A DNA stretch of 64,000 nucleotides from Amycolatopsis pittospori (GTDB lineage Bacteria > Actinomycetota > Actinomycetes > Mycobacteriales > Pseudonocardiaceae): NCBI RefSeq assembly GCF_013870525.1, contig NZ_JACBXD010000040.1, positions 1 through 64,000 of the forward strand, read 5' to 3'. Shown here piece after piece: positions 1-8,277 of the stretch. The notes beneath the pieces are model-generated. The model was not told where the DNA came from. It was given only the letters and a program-made list of their open reading frames with translations, and did no database searches. A program made the position numbers and the translations under genes. Every line of letters begins with the position of its first letter. Within the stretch, counting starts at the first letter, position 1.

Positions 1-98
1 CCTTTCGCAACATGTGCGCGCGGCGGACCGTGCTGGCTCGCTGCCGTCACGGTCACGCGAGGCCGCGGCTTCGCAGGCACCCGCGTCAACCCTGGCGT

Positions 99-151
99 GC
101 TATGAACGGCCCGTTACTTGCAAATTTTGCAAGTAACGGGCCGTTCATAGC
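99..151. repeat. 53-bp perfect palindrome, family A copy 1
   Basis: Two 26-bp arms (99-124 and 126-151) pair perfectly around a single T at 125. The outer arm starts GCTATGAACGGCCCGTTACT and the centre is TTGCAAATTTTGCAA. The same element recurs at 58449-58500 and, with paired substitutions, at 45491-45545. It lies just past the 3' end of the acyltransferase gene. It could act as a transcription terminator or transcript stabiliser, but no T-tract follows, so the function is unknown. Confidence 0.9.
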
Positions 152-161
152 GCGCGCGTGG

Positions 162-1082
162 TTACCGAGAGGGCACTTTCGCGACAGGAGCGGGAGCAGC
201 GGAGGCGGGAGCGGGAGAAGCGGGAGCGGAGGCAGCAGGGCGCCGCCGTCGCGTCTGCGCCGGGATCTGCACCCGTCCCAGGGCCGCCTGCACCGCGGAT
301 TCCGCCAGTGACGCCAGTTCCCGCCGATCCGATGCCTTACCCGGCGCGATTTCCGGGCATACGTGGACTTCCAGCACCAGACCGCGCAGGGCCGCGACCC
401 GCCGCAGCGAGGCGATGAGCGACTCCGGACCGATGAACGCCGGCTGCGTGGTCTCCCGCCCGTCGGCGAGCCGGAAGCGCAGGGCCAGCGGTCGCACCGG
501 GACACCGCCGTCGATCGCGGCCTGGAACGTCGCCGGGCGGAAGCGGCCCGAACCCTGGCCGCACCAGGTGGTTCCCTCCGGCGTCACGCTGACGAGTGAT
601 CCGCCGCGCATCGCGTCGGCGAGTTCGTCCATGGTCGCGGGCAGGCTGCGGAGGTTCTCGCGGTCCAGGAAGATGCTGCCGCCGCGGCGCACCAGGAGCC
701 CCAGCACCGGCCAGGCGCCGACCTCCTTCTTCGCCAGCGCTCGCATCGGCTGGATGGCGTTGACCGCGATGATGTCCAGCCACGAGATGTGGTTGTTCAC
801 CACCAGCGCGCCGCGGCCGGGTACGGCCCGGAAACGTTCGGCGCCGAGTACCACGAGCCGCACCCCGAACGAGCGCAGGATGCCGACGAACAGCAGGCGC
901 ACCAACCGTTCCCGGGGCATGCCGCGCAGCACGAGCACCAGCGGCGCGGTCAGGAACGCGCCGAAGATGACGCCGATCGCCGCGGCGAACCGCAGGACGC
1001 GCCGCGGAAACGCCACCGTGGGCGCCCCCTCGCTCAGGCATCCGTCGCCACACGGCGATTTCGGCATCCAGGCGTGAGTCAT
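162..1082 (-). CDS. 1-acyl-sn-glycerol-3-phosphate acyltransferase family (PlsC/OlsA-like)
   Basis: A 306-residue membrane-associated acyltransferase. The HX4D motif NHISWLD has H98 and D103, and the PEGTT block is at residues 168-172, followed by VPVRPLAL near 195-202. These are the catalytic and acceptor-binding blocks of PlsC enzymes. A hydrophobic segment lies at about residues 30-53, and the C-terminus is an Ala/Pro-rich tail with basic residues. The start ATG at 1082 overlaps the stop of the upstream GNAT gene as ATGA, so the two are probably translationally coupled. Next to an OlsB-like N-acyltransferase, the likely job is the O-acylation step of ornithine-lipid synthesis (OlsA), but ordinary lysophosphatidate acylation is also possible. 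The order GNAT-PlsC next to etfBA matches my recollection of M. tuberculosis Rv3027c-Rv3026c. Confidence 0.85.
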   Translation of the reverse strand: MTHAWMPKSPCGDGCLSEGAPTVAFPRRVLRFAAAIGVIFGAFLTAPLVLVLRGMPRERLVRLLFVGILRSFGVRLVVLGAERFRAVPGRGALVVNNHISWLDIIAVNAIQPMRALAKKEVGAWPVLGLLVRRGGSIFLDRENLRSLPATMDELADAMRGGSLVSVTPEGTTWCGQGSGRFRPATFQAAIDGGVPVRPLALRFRLADGRETTQPAFIGPESLIASLRRVAALRGLVLEVHVCPEIAPGKASDRRELASLAESAVQAALGRVQIPAQTRRRRPAASAPASPAPASAAPAPVAKVPSR

Positions 1083-1861
1083 CCCTGTACTCCCAGGAAG
1101 AACTTGAGGTACCGCTCGTCGACGTTGTGCAGATCCAGGACGACGAAGAAGTCCGCGACGCCGAAGTCCTCGTCGAGAGCGGGCGGGCCGTAGGTCTTCG
1201 CGCCCAGGCGCGTGTACCCCTTGATCAACGGCGGCAGGATCGCCCGCCCGGTCCGCTCGACGCCCTCGGTCCGCCACGGGTTCAGCGGCGTGACCCGGAG
1301 CGACTCGTCCGCGTAATGCTTGGTGCGCAGGACATCCCAGACGCCGGCCGCGTAACCGCCGCCGTCGGTCAACGGCACGGACGCGCAGCCCGCGAGGTAC
1401 CGGTGGCCCGCCAGCAGCATGTAGCGCCCGATCCCCGCCCAGACGAGGCTCACCACGGCACCGCTGCGGTGGTCGGGATGCACGCAAGAACGGCCCGTCT
1501 CGACCAGTGAGGGACGCAGCGAATCCAGCGCCGTGAGATCGAATTCGCTGTCGGAGTAAAGCTTTCCCGCTCTCACCGCCCGATCGGGCGGCAGCATCCG
1601 GTACGTGCCCACGATCTCGCCGGTGTTGTCGTCCCGCACCACGAGGTGATCGCAGAACTCGTCGAAGTAGTCGACGTCGAGGCCGGGTTCGAGCGAATTG
1701 AGCTTCGCCCCCATTTCCTCGGCGAACACCTGGTAACGAAGGCGTTGCGCGGCAACGACTTCTTCGTTTCCGTTGGCTACGAGAAGGGAGTAACGCGGCG
1801 CGTCGGCCGGGAGTTCGACACCTGCCTGGTCAGTACTGACGAGGAGCTGTGACGTCGTCAT
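1079..1861 (-). CDS. GNAT N-acyltransferase, OlsB-like
   Basis: A 260-residue protein of the acyl-ACP-dependent GNAT type that includes L-ornithine N-acyltransferase OlsB. Recognisable stretches are AAQRLRYQVFAEEMGA near the N-terminus, then GTYRMLPP, and the central ETGRSCVHPDHRSGAVVSLV, which is typical of this family. It would attach a 3-hydroxy fatty acid to ornithine, with the downstream PlsC-like enzyme adding the second acyl chain (inference from the pair). ATG at 1861 is chosen over an in-frame TTG at 1867. The stop overlaps the next gene by 4 bp. The substrate is not proven by sequence. Confidence 0.8.
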   Translation of the reverse strand: MTTSQLLVSTDQAGVELPADAPRYSLLVANGNEEVVAAQRLRYQVFAEEMGAKLNSLEPGLDVDYFDEFCDHLVVRDDNTGEIVGTYRMLPPDRAVRAGKLYSDSEFDLTALDSLRPSLVETGRSCVHPDHRSGAVVSLVWAGIGRYMLLAGHRYLAGCASVPLTDGGGYAAGVWDVLRTKHYADESLRVTPLNPWRTEGVERTGRAILPPLIKGYTRLGAKTYGPPALDEDFGVADFFVVLDLHNVDERYLKFFLGVQG

Positions 1862-1983
1862 AAGCAAGGTCTACCCCTCGGGGGGTACCAACGACAATGC
1901 GCCCGATGGCCGAATAGTGCACGTTCAGTTAAATGCGGGTTCTCAGGCTTCTCTCAGGGTGGAACATCACTTCCCGGTAACAG

Positions 1984-2019
1984 AAAAAGGGCCGCCCGGG
2001 ACGAATCCCGGACGGCCCC
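1984..2019 (-). terminator. Rho-independent terminator of etfBA
   Basis: On the minus strand a G+C-rich stem (GGGGCCGTCCGGGA pairing with TCCCGGGCGGCCC) with a short loop is followed directly by TTTTT (1984-1988). It starts 14 bp beyond the etfA stop, so it should end the etfB-etfA transcript. Confidence 0.85.
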
Positions 2020-2032
2020 ATCTGGGCGAAAC

Positions 2033-2992
2033 TCAGCCCTTGCGCTTCTTGACCTCGTCGGTCAGCTGCGGCGCGACGTTGAACAGGTCGCCCACCACAC
2101 CGAAGTCGGCGATCTCGAAGATCGGCGCTTCGGCGTCCTTGTTGACCGCGATGATGGTCTTCGAGGTCTGCATGCCGGCGCGGTGCTGGATCGCACCGGA
2201 GATACCGAGCGCGATGTACAGCTGCGGCGAGACCGTCTTACCGGTCTGGCCGACCTGGAACTGCGCCGGGTAGTAGCCCGAGTCGACGGCGGCGCGGGAA
2301 GCGCCGACGGCGGCACCGAGCGAGTCGGCGAGCGCCTCGACGACGTCGAACTTGTCGGCCGAGCCGACACCGCGGCCACCGGAGACGACGACCGAGGCCT
2401 CGGTCAGCTCCGGACGGTCGCCGCCGACGATCGGCTCGACACCGGTGATCTTGGCGGACTTGGCCGGGTCACCGGCGGGGACCTCGACGGTCTCCTCGGC
2501 GGCCGCACCGTCGGCCTGGGTCGCCTCGACCGCGCCCGGGCGGATCGAGATGACCGGGACACCCTTCGTGGCCTTGGACTTCACGGAGAACGCGCCACCG
2601 AAGATGGACTGGTCGACCGAGCCGTCGCTGTTCACGCCGACGGCGTCGTACAGCAGACCGGAGCCGAGGCGGACCGCGACACGAGCGGACACCTCCTTGC
2701 CTTCGGCGCTGGCCGCGACGAGCACGGCGGCCGGGGAGGTCCGCTCCGCCAGCGCGGCGAGGACGTCCACCTTGGGGGTGACCAGGAAGCCGGTGGCGTT
2801 GTCGCCCTCGGCGACGTACACCTTGGCGGCGCCGTGCGCGGCGAGGGCTTCCTTCGCCTTGGCGGCGGTGCCGGTCGGGCCGACGACGACCGCGGACGGC
2901 TCGCCGAGCTCGCGGGCGGCGGTCAGCAGCTCGAGCGTGACCTTCTTGACTTCACCGTCGACGTGGTCGACGAGGACGAGTACTTCAGCCAT
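2033..2992 (-). CDS. etfA: Electron transfer flavoprotein alpha subunit
   Basis: A 319-residue EtfA/FixB protein, the FAD-binding subunit that passes electrons from acyl-CoA dehydrogenases to ETF:quinone oxidoreductase. The N-terminal half starts MAEVLVLVDHVDGEVKK. The C-terminal FAD domain has SGGRGVGS, then AVGASRAAVDSGYYP, QVGQTGKTVSPQLYIA and the IIAVNKDAEAPIFEIADFG signature. Length is normal. The start is the ATG at 2992, with a GAGGAGG-type ribosome site in the 25-bp gap after etfB. A strong hairpin terminator follows. Confidence 0.97.
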   Translation of the reverse strand: MAEVLVLVDHVDGEVKKVTLELLTAARELGEPSAVVVGPTGTAAKAKEALAAHGAAKVYVAEGDNATGFLVTPKVDVLAALAERTSPAAVLVAASAEGKEVSARVAVRLGSGLLYDAVGVNSDGSVDQSIFGGAFSVKSKATKGVPVISIRPGAVEATQADGAAAEETVEVPAGDPAKSAKITGVEPIVGGDRPELTEASVVVSGGRGVGSADKFDVVEALADSLGAAVGASRAAVDSGYYPAQFQVGQTGKTVSPQLYIALGISGAIQHRAGMQTSKTIIAVNKDAEAPIFEIADFGVVGDLFNVAPQLTDEVKKRKG

Positions 2993-3017
2993 TTCCCTAT
3001 TCCTCCTCGGACCTGTC

Positions 3018-3803
3018 TCAGACGAGCTTCTGCGCGACCAGGTAGGCGGCGACCTTGGCGCCGCCGTCACCCTCGTCCTCGACGCGCTCACCGGCGGTGC
3101 GCGGCGGCTTCGGGGAAGCTTCGAGCACCGACGACCAGGCATTGCCGAGGCCGACCTCGCCCGCGTCCAGGCCCAGGTCCGCGATGGTCAGCGTCTCGAC
3201 CGGCTTCTTCTTCGCGGCCATGATCCCCTTGAAGGAGGGGTAACGCGGCTCGTTGATCTTCTCGCCGACACTCACCAGCGCGGGCAGGTTCGCCTCGAGG
3301 TGCGTGACACCGTCCTCGGTGTAGCGGTCGGCCTTGATGGCGGTGCCGTCCACGGTCAGCTCGTTCACGTGGGTCAGCTGCGGCAGGCCGAGCAGCTCGG
3401 CGATGATCGCCGGCACGGCGCCACCGCGGCCGTCGGAGGCCTCGTTACCGGTGATGACCAGGTCGTAGCCTTCGACCTTGCCGATCGCGGCGGCCAGCAC
3501 CTTGGCGGTGGCGATCGCGTCGGAGCCGTGGAGCGCGGCGTCGGAGACGTGGATGGCCTTGTCGGCGCCCATGGACAGCGCCTTGCGGATCGCGTCGGTC
3601 GCGCGGTCGGGACCCACCGAGACGACGGTGACCTCGCCCTCGCCGGCTTCCTTGATCTTCAGGGCTTCTTCGACGGCCTTCTCGTTGATCTCGTCGAGCA
3701 CGGCGTCGGCGGATTCGCGGTCAAGAGTGTTGTCGGCACCGGAGAGCTTCCGCTCCGAGTAGGTGTCCGGTACCTGCTTGACCAGGACAACGATATTCGT
3801 CAT
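3018..3803 (-). CDS. etfB: Electron transfer flavoprotein beta subunit
   Basis: A 261-residue EtfB/FixA protein, the AMP-binding partner of EtfA. It begins MTNIVVLVKQVPDTYSERKL and carries GNEASDGRGGAVPAIIAELL and the C-terminal signature NEPRYPSFKGIMAAKKKP typical of the beta subunit. It is the first gene of the etfB-etfA operon. The ATG at 3803 follows GGGAGG. It is divergent from degV across a gap of about 240 bp. Expression is expected to follow fatty-acid use, but no operator was recognised. Confidence 0.97.
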   Translation of the reverse strand: MTNIVVLVKQVPDTYSERKLSGADNTLDRESADAVLDEINEKAVEEALKIKEAGEGEVTVVSVGPDRATDAIRKALSMGADKAIHVSDAALHGSDAIATAKVLAAAIGKVEGYDLVITGNEASDGRGGAVPAIIAELLGLPQLTHVNELTVDGTAIKADRYTEDGVTHLEANLPALVSVGEKINEPRYPSFKGIMAAKKKPVETLTIADLGLDAGEVGLGNAWSSVLEASPKPPRTAGERVEDEGDGGAKVAAYLVAQKLV

Positions 3804-4032
3804 GGGTCTACTTCGACCTCCCGTTAGTGGCCGGCGTCGGCCACGGGGCAACAGCTCTACTGGCCGGTAGATTAGGGCCATTTCGACGCCGTGGCCCGGC
3901 GAGGTGACCTCATTCACCTGGATGCACGTTTTAGTGGGACCATCGTCCAGGTTTTTCACCCGGAAGTGAGTGTAACCGCCAGACTAACCCGAACGGCCGT
4001 ACTCGGGGGTACTCCCGGTAGAGCCGAACGGT

Positions 4033-4046
4033 TAACCTGCCGCACC
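4033..4046 (+). promoter_or_regulatory. Probable -10 box for a leaderless degV transcript
   Basis: TAACCT at 4033-4038 lies 8 nt before the ATG at 4047, with no Shine-Dalgarno sequence between. This TAnnnT spacing is the usual actinobacterial leaderless arrangement. The identical hexamer precedes the GT4 gene at 11712. Confidence 0.5.
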
Positions 4047-4898
4047 ATGCGTTCCATGCCCGGCCCTGTCGCCGTGATCACGGACTCGACCGCCTGCCTT
4101 CCCCCGACGGTCGCCGAACGCTGGGGAATCGGCGTCGTCCAGGTGCAATTGCAGGTCGGAGACCAGTTCGACGAAGAGAACCGCTACGACCGCGACGAGG
4201 TCATCGGCGAACTGCGCGCCGGGACACCGGTGAAGACCGCGCCTCCGGAGGTCGCCGCGTTCTTCTGGACGTTCCAGGAGGCCGCGAGCAAGGGCGCCTC
4301 GGCGATCGTCAGCGTCCACATCTCGGGACGGATGTCGGAGACGGTGAACGCCGCCCGCGAAGCCGCCCAACAGGTGAACATCCCGGTCCACGTCCTCGAC
4401 AGCGGGACCACCGGGATGAGCCTTGGTTTCGCGGCGCTGTCGGCGGCCAAGGTCGCCGCGGCGGGCGGGCAGGCCTCACGCGTCATCGACGCGGCCGAAC
4501 GCCGGTTCCGCGGCAGCCGCGAGATCCTCTACGTCGACACCCTGGAGTTCCTCCGGCGCGGCGGCCGGATCGGCGCGGCTCAGGCGTTCCTCGGTTCCGC
4601 CTTCTCGATCAAACCCCTGCTGACGTTGAAGAACGGCGAGGTCGCGCCGCTGACCCGGGTGCCGGGCCAGCGGCGGGCGATCAACAAACTCGTCGACCTC
4701 GCGGTGGAATGCGCGGGCGAGAAGGAGGTCGAGGTCGCCATCACCCGCTTCGGCCCGGACGAACGCGACCTCGAGATCGGCGGACGGCTGCGGGCACGGC
4801 TGCCTCATATGGTCGACAGCACCCTGGTCGACGCGAGCATGATCCTCGGCGCCCACCTCGGCCCGGGCGCCATCGGCATCACGGTGTCGCCGGTGTAG
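4047..4898 (+). CDS. DegV family fatty-acid-binding protein
   Basis: A 283-residue DegV protein. DegV proteins bind a single fatty acid and in Firmicutes serve as FakB subunits that present it to the kinase FakA. Visible motifs are VAVITDSTACLP near the N-terminus, HISGRMSETVNAA, VLDSGTTGMSLGF, and EFLRRGGRIGAAQAFLG followed by SIKPLLTL. The chosen start at 4047 gives a normal-length protein; ATG 4056 is an alternative. No FakA-like kinase lies nearby. The 3' end overlaps the convergent membrane gene by 20 bp. Confidence 0.9.
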   Translation: MRSMPGPVAVITDSTACLPPTVAERWGIGVVQVQLQVGDQFDEENRYDRDEVIGELRAGTPVKTAPPEVAAFFWTFQEAASKGASAIVSVHISGRMSETVNAAREAAQQVNIPVHVLDSGTTGMSLGFAALSAAKVAAAGGQASRVIDAAERRFRGSREILYVDTLEFLRRGGRIGAAQAFLGSAFSIKPLLTLKNGEVAPLTRVPGQRRAINKLVDLAVECAGEKEVEVAITRFGPDERDLEIGGRLRARLPHMVDSTLVDASMILGAHLGPGAIGITVSPV

Positions 4899-5301
4899 CC
4901 CTCCTCCCGGGGATCAGCAGCAGTACCAGCGGGAGCACCGCGCCCAGCGCCGTCATCGCGACGATGAGCACCTGGTCCACCGGCTCGAAATGCGAGACGT
5001 GGCCCAGGTGGTAGAGGAAATGCGGCAGCCCGAAGAGGAAGACGGCGACCGCCGCGAGCCTGGCCACGGCGGTCGTCCCGATCACGGCGGCGCCGATCAG
5101 GATGGCGGTCAGCGCGAGATTGAGGCCGCCGAAGTCGCGGAGCAGATGCTCGTTGAAGGGGCCGTCCATCGCCACCCAGCCGGTGCGGAACCCGGGGAAG
5201 TCCTCGTAGAAGCCGCGAGGGCTGAGCAGTGGCCAGAGCCCGACCGGCAGTTCGATCAGGCCGAAGACGACGAGCAGTACGCGGGTGATGGTCCGTTGCA
5301 T
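4879..5301 (-). CDS. Small membrane protein with about four transmembrane segments
   Basis: A 140-residue hydrophobic protein. Hydrophobic segments appear near residues 5-25, 55-75, 80-100 and 113-133, with charged loops such as SPRGFYEDFPGF and HLGHVSHFEPVDQ. The family is not recognised with certainty; the layout resembles DoxX/DUF4345-type proteins. The start ATG at 5301 is preferred; an upstream in-frame start at 5337 would add a 12-residue polar extension. The 3' end overlaps the end of degV by 20 bp tail to tail. Confidence 0.7.
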   Translation of the reverse strand: MQRTITRVLLVVFGLIELPVGLWPLLSPRGFYEDFPGFRTGWVAMDGPFNEHLLRDFGGLNLALTAILIGAAVIGTTAVARLAAVAVFLFGLPHFLYHLGHVSHFEPVDQVLIVAMTALGAVLPLVLLLIPGRRATPATP

Positions 5302-5341
5302 GTCTACTGGACCGGGCAGCGCCGCGAAACGTGACACGCAG

Positions 5342-5395
5342 TCAGTCCTCTGGATGCGGTAGTTGCACGCGCAAGGACCGCGTCCAGAGGACTAA
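5342..5395. repeat. Palindromic intergenic element, family C copy 1
   Basis: The 17-bp arms AGTCCTCTGGATGCGGT (5344-5360) and ACCGCGTCCAGAGGACT (5377-5393) differ at one pair. They enclose the 16-nt spacer AGTTGCACGCGCAAGG. The spacer is nearly identical to the one in the element at 20059-20124, which marks them as one family rather than chance hairpins. The element sits between the divergent membrane-protein gene and the methyltransferase. Confidence 0.85.
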
Positions 5396-5424
5396 CTGCG
5401 GCGGAGCGGGAAGTGACCGGCCGG

Positions 5425-5436
5425 TAGGGTCGCGGC
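5425..5436 (+). promoter_or_regulatory. Probable -10 box, leaderless start
   Basis: TAGGGT at 5425-5430 lies 6 nt before the GTG at 5437 with no ribosome-binding site between, which fits a leaderless transcript for the methyltransferase-GH57 operon. Confidence 0.45.
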
Positions 5437-6210
5437 GTGACCACCCCAGCCACCAGGGCCGAAGCGCTGCACCTCACGGGTGAGCGCACCGTGCCGGGCA
5501 TCGCCGAGGAGAACTATTGGTACCGCCGCCACGAAGCGGCGTATCAAGCGCTCCTGCCCCTTTGTGCGGGCAAGACCGTCCTGGAGGCCGGCTGCGGCGA
5601 GGGCTACGGCGCCGGGCTCATCGCCACCGTCGCCGGGCGGGTGCTCGCCCTCGACTACGACGTCCCCACCACCGAGCACGTCGCCCGCCGCTACCCCGGC
5701 ATCGGTGTGGCCAGGGCGAACCTGGTGTTCCTGCCGCTGCGGGACGCCTCGGTGGACGTCGTCGCCAACTTCCAGGTGATCGAACACCTCTGGGACCAGG
5801 GCGCCTTCCTCACCGAATGCCGCCGCGTACTCGCGCCCGGCGGACGCCTGATCGTCACCACACCCAACCGGCTGACCTTCACTCCGGACAGCGACACCCC
5901 GCTCAACCCGTTCCACACCAGGGAACTCGCACCGTCCGAATTGGACGAACTGCTGCGTGACGCCGGGTTCGGGGTCGAGACGCTGCACGGTCTCCATCAC
6001 GGCGAGGGGGTCGCGAAGCTCGACGCCAAGTACGGCGGCTCGATCATCGACGCCCAGCTCGACGTCGTCATGGGGCAGCTGCCCGGGCAGGCGATCTGGC
6101 CGCCCGAACTGCTGGCCGACGTCGAAGGCATCCAGGCCGCGGATTTCGCCATCCACGGCGAAGACCTCGACGACAGCCTCGACCTGGTCGCCGTGGCGGT
6201 GAAGGCATGA
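5437..6210 (+). CDS. Class I SAM-dependent methyltransferase (Rv3030-like)
   Basis: A 257-residue methyltransferase with SAM motif I VLEAGCGEGYGAG, acidic motif LALDYD, and the later ANFQVIEHLWDQ and LAPGGRLIVTTPN blocks. It starts at GTG 5437 and its stop overlaps the GH57 start by 4 bp (ATGA), so they form one operon. The same pair next to etfBA is the arrangement I recall for M. tuberculosis Rv3030-Rv3031, where the methyltransferase is proposed to act in methylglucose lipopolysaccharide synthesis. Sugar O-methylation is therefore the best guess, but the acceptor cannot be read from sequence. Confidence 0.85.
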   Translation: MTTPATRAEALHLTGERTVPGIAEENYWYRRHEAAYQALLPLCAGKTVLEAGCGEGYGAGLIATVAGRVLALDYDVPTTEHVARRYPGIGVARANLVFLPLRDASVDVVANFQVIEHLWDQGAFLTECRRVLAPGGRLIVTTPNRLTFTPDSDTPLNPFHTRELAPSELDELLRDAGFGVETLHGLHHGEGVAKLDAKYGGSIIDAQLDVVMGQLPGQAIWPPELLADVEGIQAADFAIHGEDLDDSLDLVAVAVKA

Positions 6211-7718
6211 GCGAGTACGAGGGCACGTTCTGCCTCGTCGTGCACAGCCACCTGCCGTGGCTGCCGCATCACGGATCCTGGCCGGTCGGCGAGGAATGGC
6301 TCTACCAGGCCTGGGCGCATTCCTATCTGCCGATGTTCGACCTCTTGCGCCGCTTCGCCGACGAGGGCCGCGAAGACGTCCTCACGCTCGGCATGACGCC
6401 GATCCTCGCCGCGCAGCTCGACGACCCCTACTGCATCGACGCGTTCCACGACTGGCTCGGCCACTGGCAGCTGCGCGCCTGGCACGCCTCGACGCTCTGG
6501 GGCGGCGACCCGCTGCTGCGCGACCTCGCCGCCAGCGAGTACCAGACCGCGGTCAAGGCCTCCGAAGAACTGGAAACCCGCTGGCGGCATGGATTCTCAC
6601 CGATCCTCCGATCCTTTGTGGACAACGGGACGATCGAACTGCTCGGTGGCCCGCTCGCGCATCCGTTCCAGCCGCTGCTCGACCCGGCGGTCCGCGACTT
6701 CATGCTGCGCGGCGGCCTCGCCGACACCGCGCTGCGGATCGGGCGGCGTCCCGAAGGCATTTGGGCGCCTGAATGCGGGTACAACCCCGGCATGGAGGCG
6801 GGTTACGCCGCCGCGGGCGTCCAGCGCTTCATGGTCGACGGCCCGTCGCTGCACGGCGACACCTCGGCCGCACGCACCGTCGGCGATTCCGACGTCGTCT
6901 GCTTCGGCCGGGACCTCGAAGTCACGTACCGGGTCTGGTCGCCGAAAGCCGGATACCCCGGCCATGCCGCCTACCGCGACTTCCACACGTGGGCACACGA
7001 AGTCGGCCTGAAGCCGTCCCGGGTGACCGGCAAGACCATCGAGCCGCCGGACAAGGCGCCGTACGACCCGGCGATGGCGGCGGGCGCGCTCGGCGGGCAC
7101 GTCCAGGACTTCGTCGACACCGTGGTCGCACGGCTTCGTTCGCTCAAGGCCGAGCACGGCCGCGAGTCGCTCGTCGTCGCCGCGTACGACACGGAACTGT
7201 TCGGGCACTGGTGGCACGAGGGACCGGCCTGGCTCGAAGGCGTCCTGCGCGCACTGCCGGAGGCCGGGGTCCGCGTCACCACCCTCAAAGGCGCGCTCGA
7301 AGCCGGCCACCTCGGCGGCCGGGTCGACCTCCCGGCGTCGTCGTGGGGTTCGGGCAAGGACTGGCGGGTCTGGGACGGCGAGCAGGTCGCCGACATGGTG
7401 CGGGACAACACCGCGCTGCAGCACCGGATGCTCGACCTCGTCGCCGGAATGGACACCACGACCCGCGACGCCGTCCGCGATCAGGCCGTCTCCGAGGCGA
7501 TGCTGGCGCTTTCGAGCGACTGGGCGTTCATGGTCACCAAGGATTCCGCCGCCGACTACGCGCGGCGGCGGGCACGGGTGCACACCGAACGGTTCGACAC
7601 CCTCGCCGGGCTGCTCCGGGAAGGCGCGCACGAGCGGGCCCGGGAGACCGCGGCCGCGTTCCGGCGCGACGATGGCCCGTTCGGCCACGTCGACGCCCGT
7701 GATCTGCTGAAGAAATGA
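6207..7718 (+). CDS. GH57 family alpha-glucan branching enzyme-like protein (Rv3031-like)
   Basis: A 503-residue GH57 protein with a C-terminal DUF1957-type region. GH57 enzymes use a retaining Glu/Asp pair. Here the likely nucleophile is E189 in GIWAPECGYNPGME and the likely acid/base is D328 in VAAYDTELFGHWWHEG. The N-terminal LVVHSHLPWLPHHG is the first family motif. Length and motifs match 1,4-alpha-glucan branching enzymes of the family, which would make branch points in a methylated glucan or glycogen. Translationally coupled to the upstream methyltransferase. The pairing with a GT4 enzyme at 11712 supports a role in methylglucose lipopolysaccharide (inference). Confidence 0.88.
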   Translation: MSEYEGTFCLVVHSHLPWLPHHGSWPVGEEWLYQAWAHSYLPMFDLLRRFADEGREDVLTLGMTPILAAQLDDPYCIDAFHDWLGHWQLRAWHASTLWGGDPLLRDLAASEYQTAVKASEELETRWRHGFSPILRSFVDNGTIELLGGPLAHPFQPLLDPAVRDFMLRGGLADTALRIGRRPEGIWAPECGYNPGMEAGYAAAGVQRFMVDGPSLHGDTSAARTVGDSDVVCFGRDLEVTYRVWSPKAGYPGHAAYRDFHTWAHEVGLKPSRVTGKTIEPPDKAPYDPAMAAGALGGHVQDFVDTVVARLRSLKAEHGRESLVVAAYDTELFGHWWHEGPAWLEGVLRALPEAGVRVTTLKGALEAGHLGGRVDLPASSWGSGKDWRVWDGEQVADMVRDNTALQHRMLDLVAGMDTTTRDAVRDQAVSEAMLALSSDWAFMVTKDSAADYARRRARVHTERFDTLAGLLREGAHERARETAAAFRRDDGPFGHVDARDLLKK

Positions 7719-7731
7719 CGAAAGGGGAACC

Positions 7732-8220
7732 ATGGGGATCCACGACATCCCGCTGAAGACGCTCGGCGGCGAGGACACCACCCTCGGCGCGCTCGAAGGC
7801 AAGGCGCTGCTGGTGGTGAACGTGGCGTCGAAATGCGGTCTGACGCCCCAGTACACCGGACTGGAGAAGCTGCAGGAACGCTACGCGGACAAGGGTTTCT
7901 CCGTCGTCGGCTTCCCGTGCAACCAGTTCGCGGGCCAGGAACCGGGCACCGCCGAGGAGATCCAGACCTTCTGCTCGACGACGTACGGCGTTTCGTTCCC
8001 GCTGTTCGAAAAGCTGGACGTCAACGGGGAAACCCGGCACCCGCTCTACGCCGAACTGACCAAGACGGCCGACGCGGAAGGCGCGGCAGGCGACGTGCAG
8101 TGGAACTTCGAGAAGTTCCTCGTCGCCCCGTCCGGTGAAGTGGTGGGACGATTCCGCCCGCGCACCGAACCCGAGGACGACGAGATCACCAAGGCGATCG
8201 AAGCCACCGTCGGCGCCTGA
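7732..8220 (+). CDS. Glutathione peroxidase family, probably thioredoxin-dependent
   Basis: A 162-residue peroxidase. The peroxidatic Cys is C35 in NVASKCGLT, followed by the FPCNQF block (Q65) and W124-N125 in VQWNFEKF, which complete the catalytic tetrad. C81 in EIQTFCSTTYGV lies where thioredoxin-dependent family members carry the resolving Cys, so reduction by thioredoxin is expected. Actinobacteria generally lack glutathione. AAAGGGGAACC before the ATG is a clear ribosome site. It lies 13 bp after the GH57 gene and may be co-transcribed. A terminator hairpin follows. Confidence 0.93.
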   Translation: MGIHDIPLKTLGGEDTTLGALEGKALLVVNVASKCGLTPQYTGLEKLQERYADKGFSVVGFPCNQFAGQEPGTAEEIQTFCSTTYGVSFPLFEKLDVNGETRHPLYAELTKTADAEGAAGDVQWNFEKFLVAPSGEVVGRFRPRTEPEDDEITKAIEATVGA

Positions 8221-8232
8221 ATTCTCGTACAC

Positions 8233-8277
8233 GGGCGGGTTTTCCGGATCACTCCGGGAAACCCGCCCTTTTGCTTT
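8233..8277 (+). terminator. Rho-independent terminator after the peroxidase gene
   Basis: GGGCGGGTTTTCCGG and CCGGGAAACCCGCCC form a stem around a short loop, then TTTTGCTTTT. It starts 12 bp after the stop codon. Confidence 0.8.

Noticed and set aside
2183..3827. Large plus-strand frames over etfA and etfB
   Set aside because: Antisense frames are common in very G+C-rich DNA because of third-position bias. The etf proteins on the minus strand are unambiguous.
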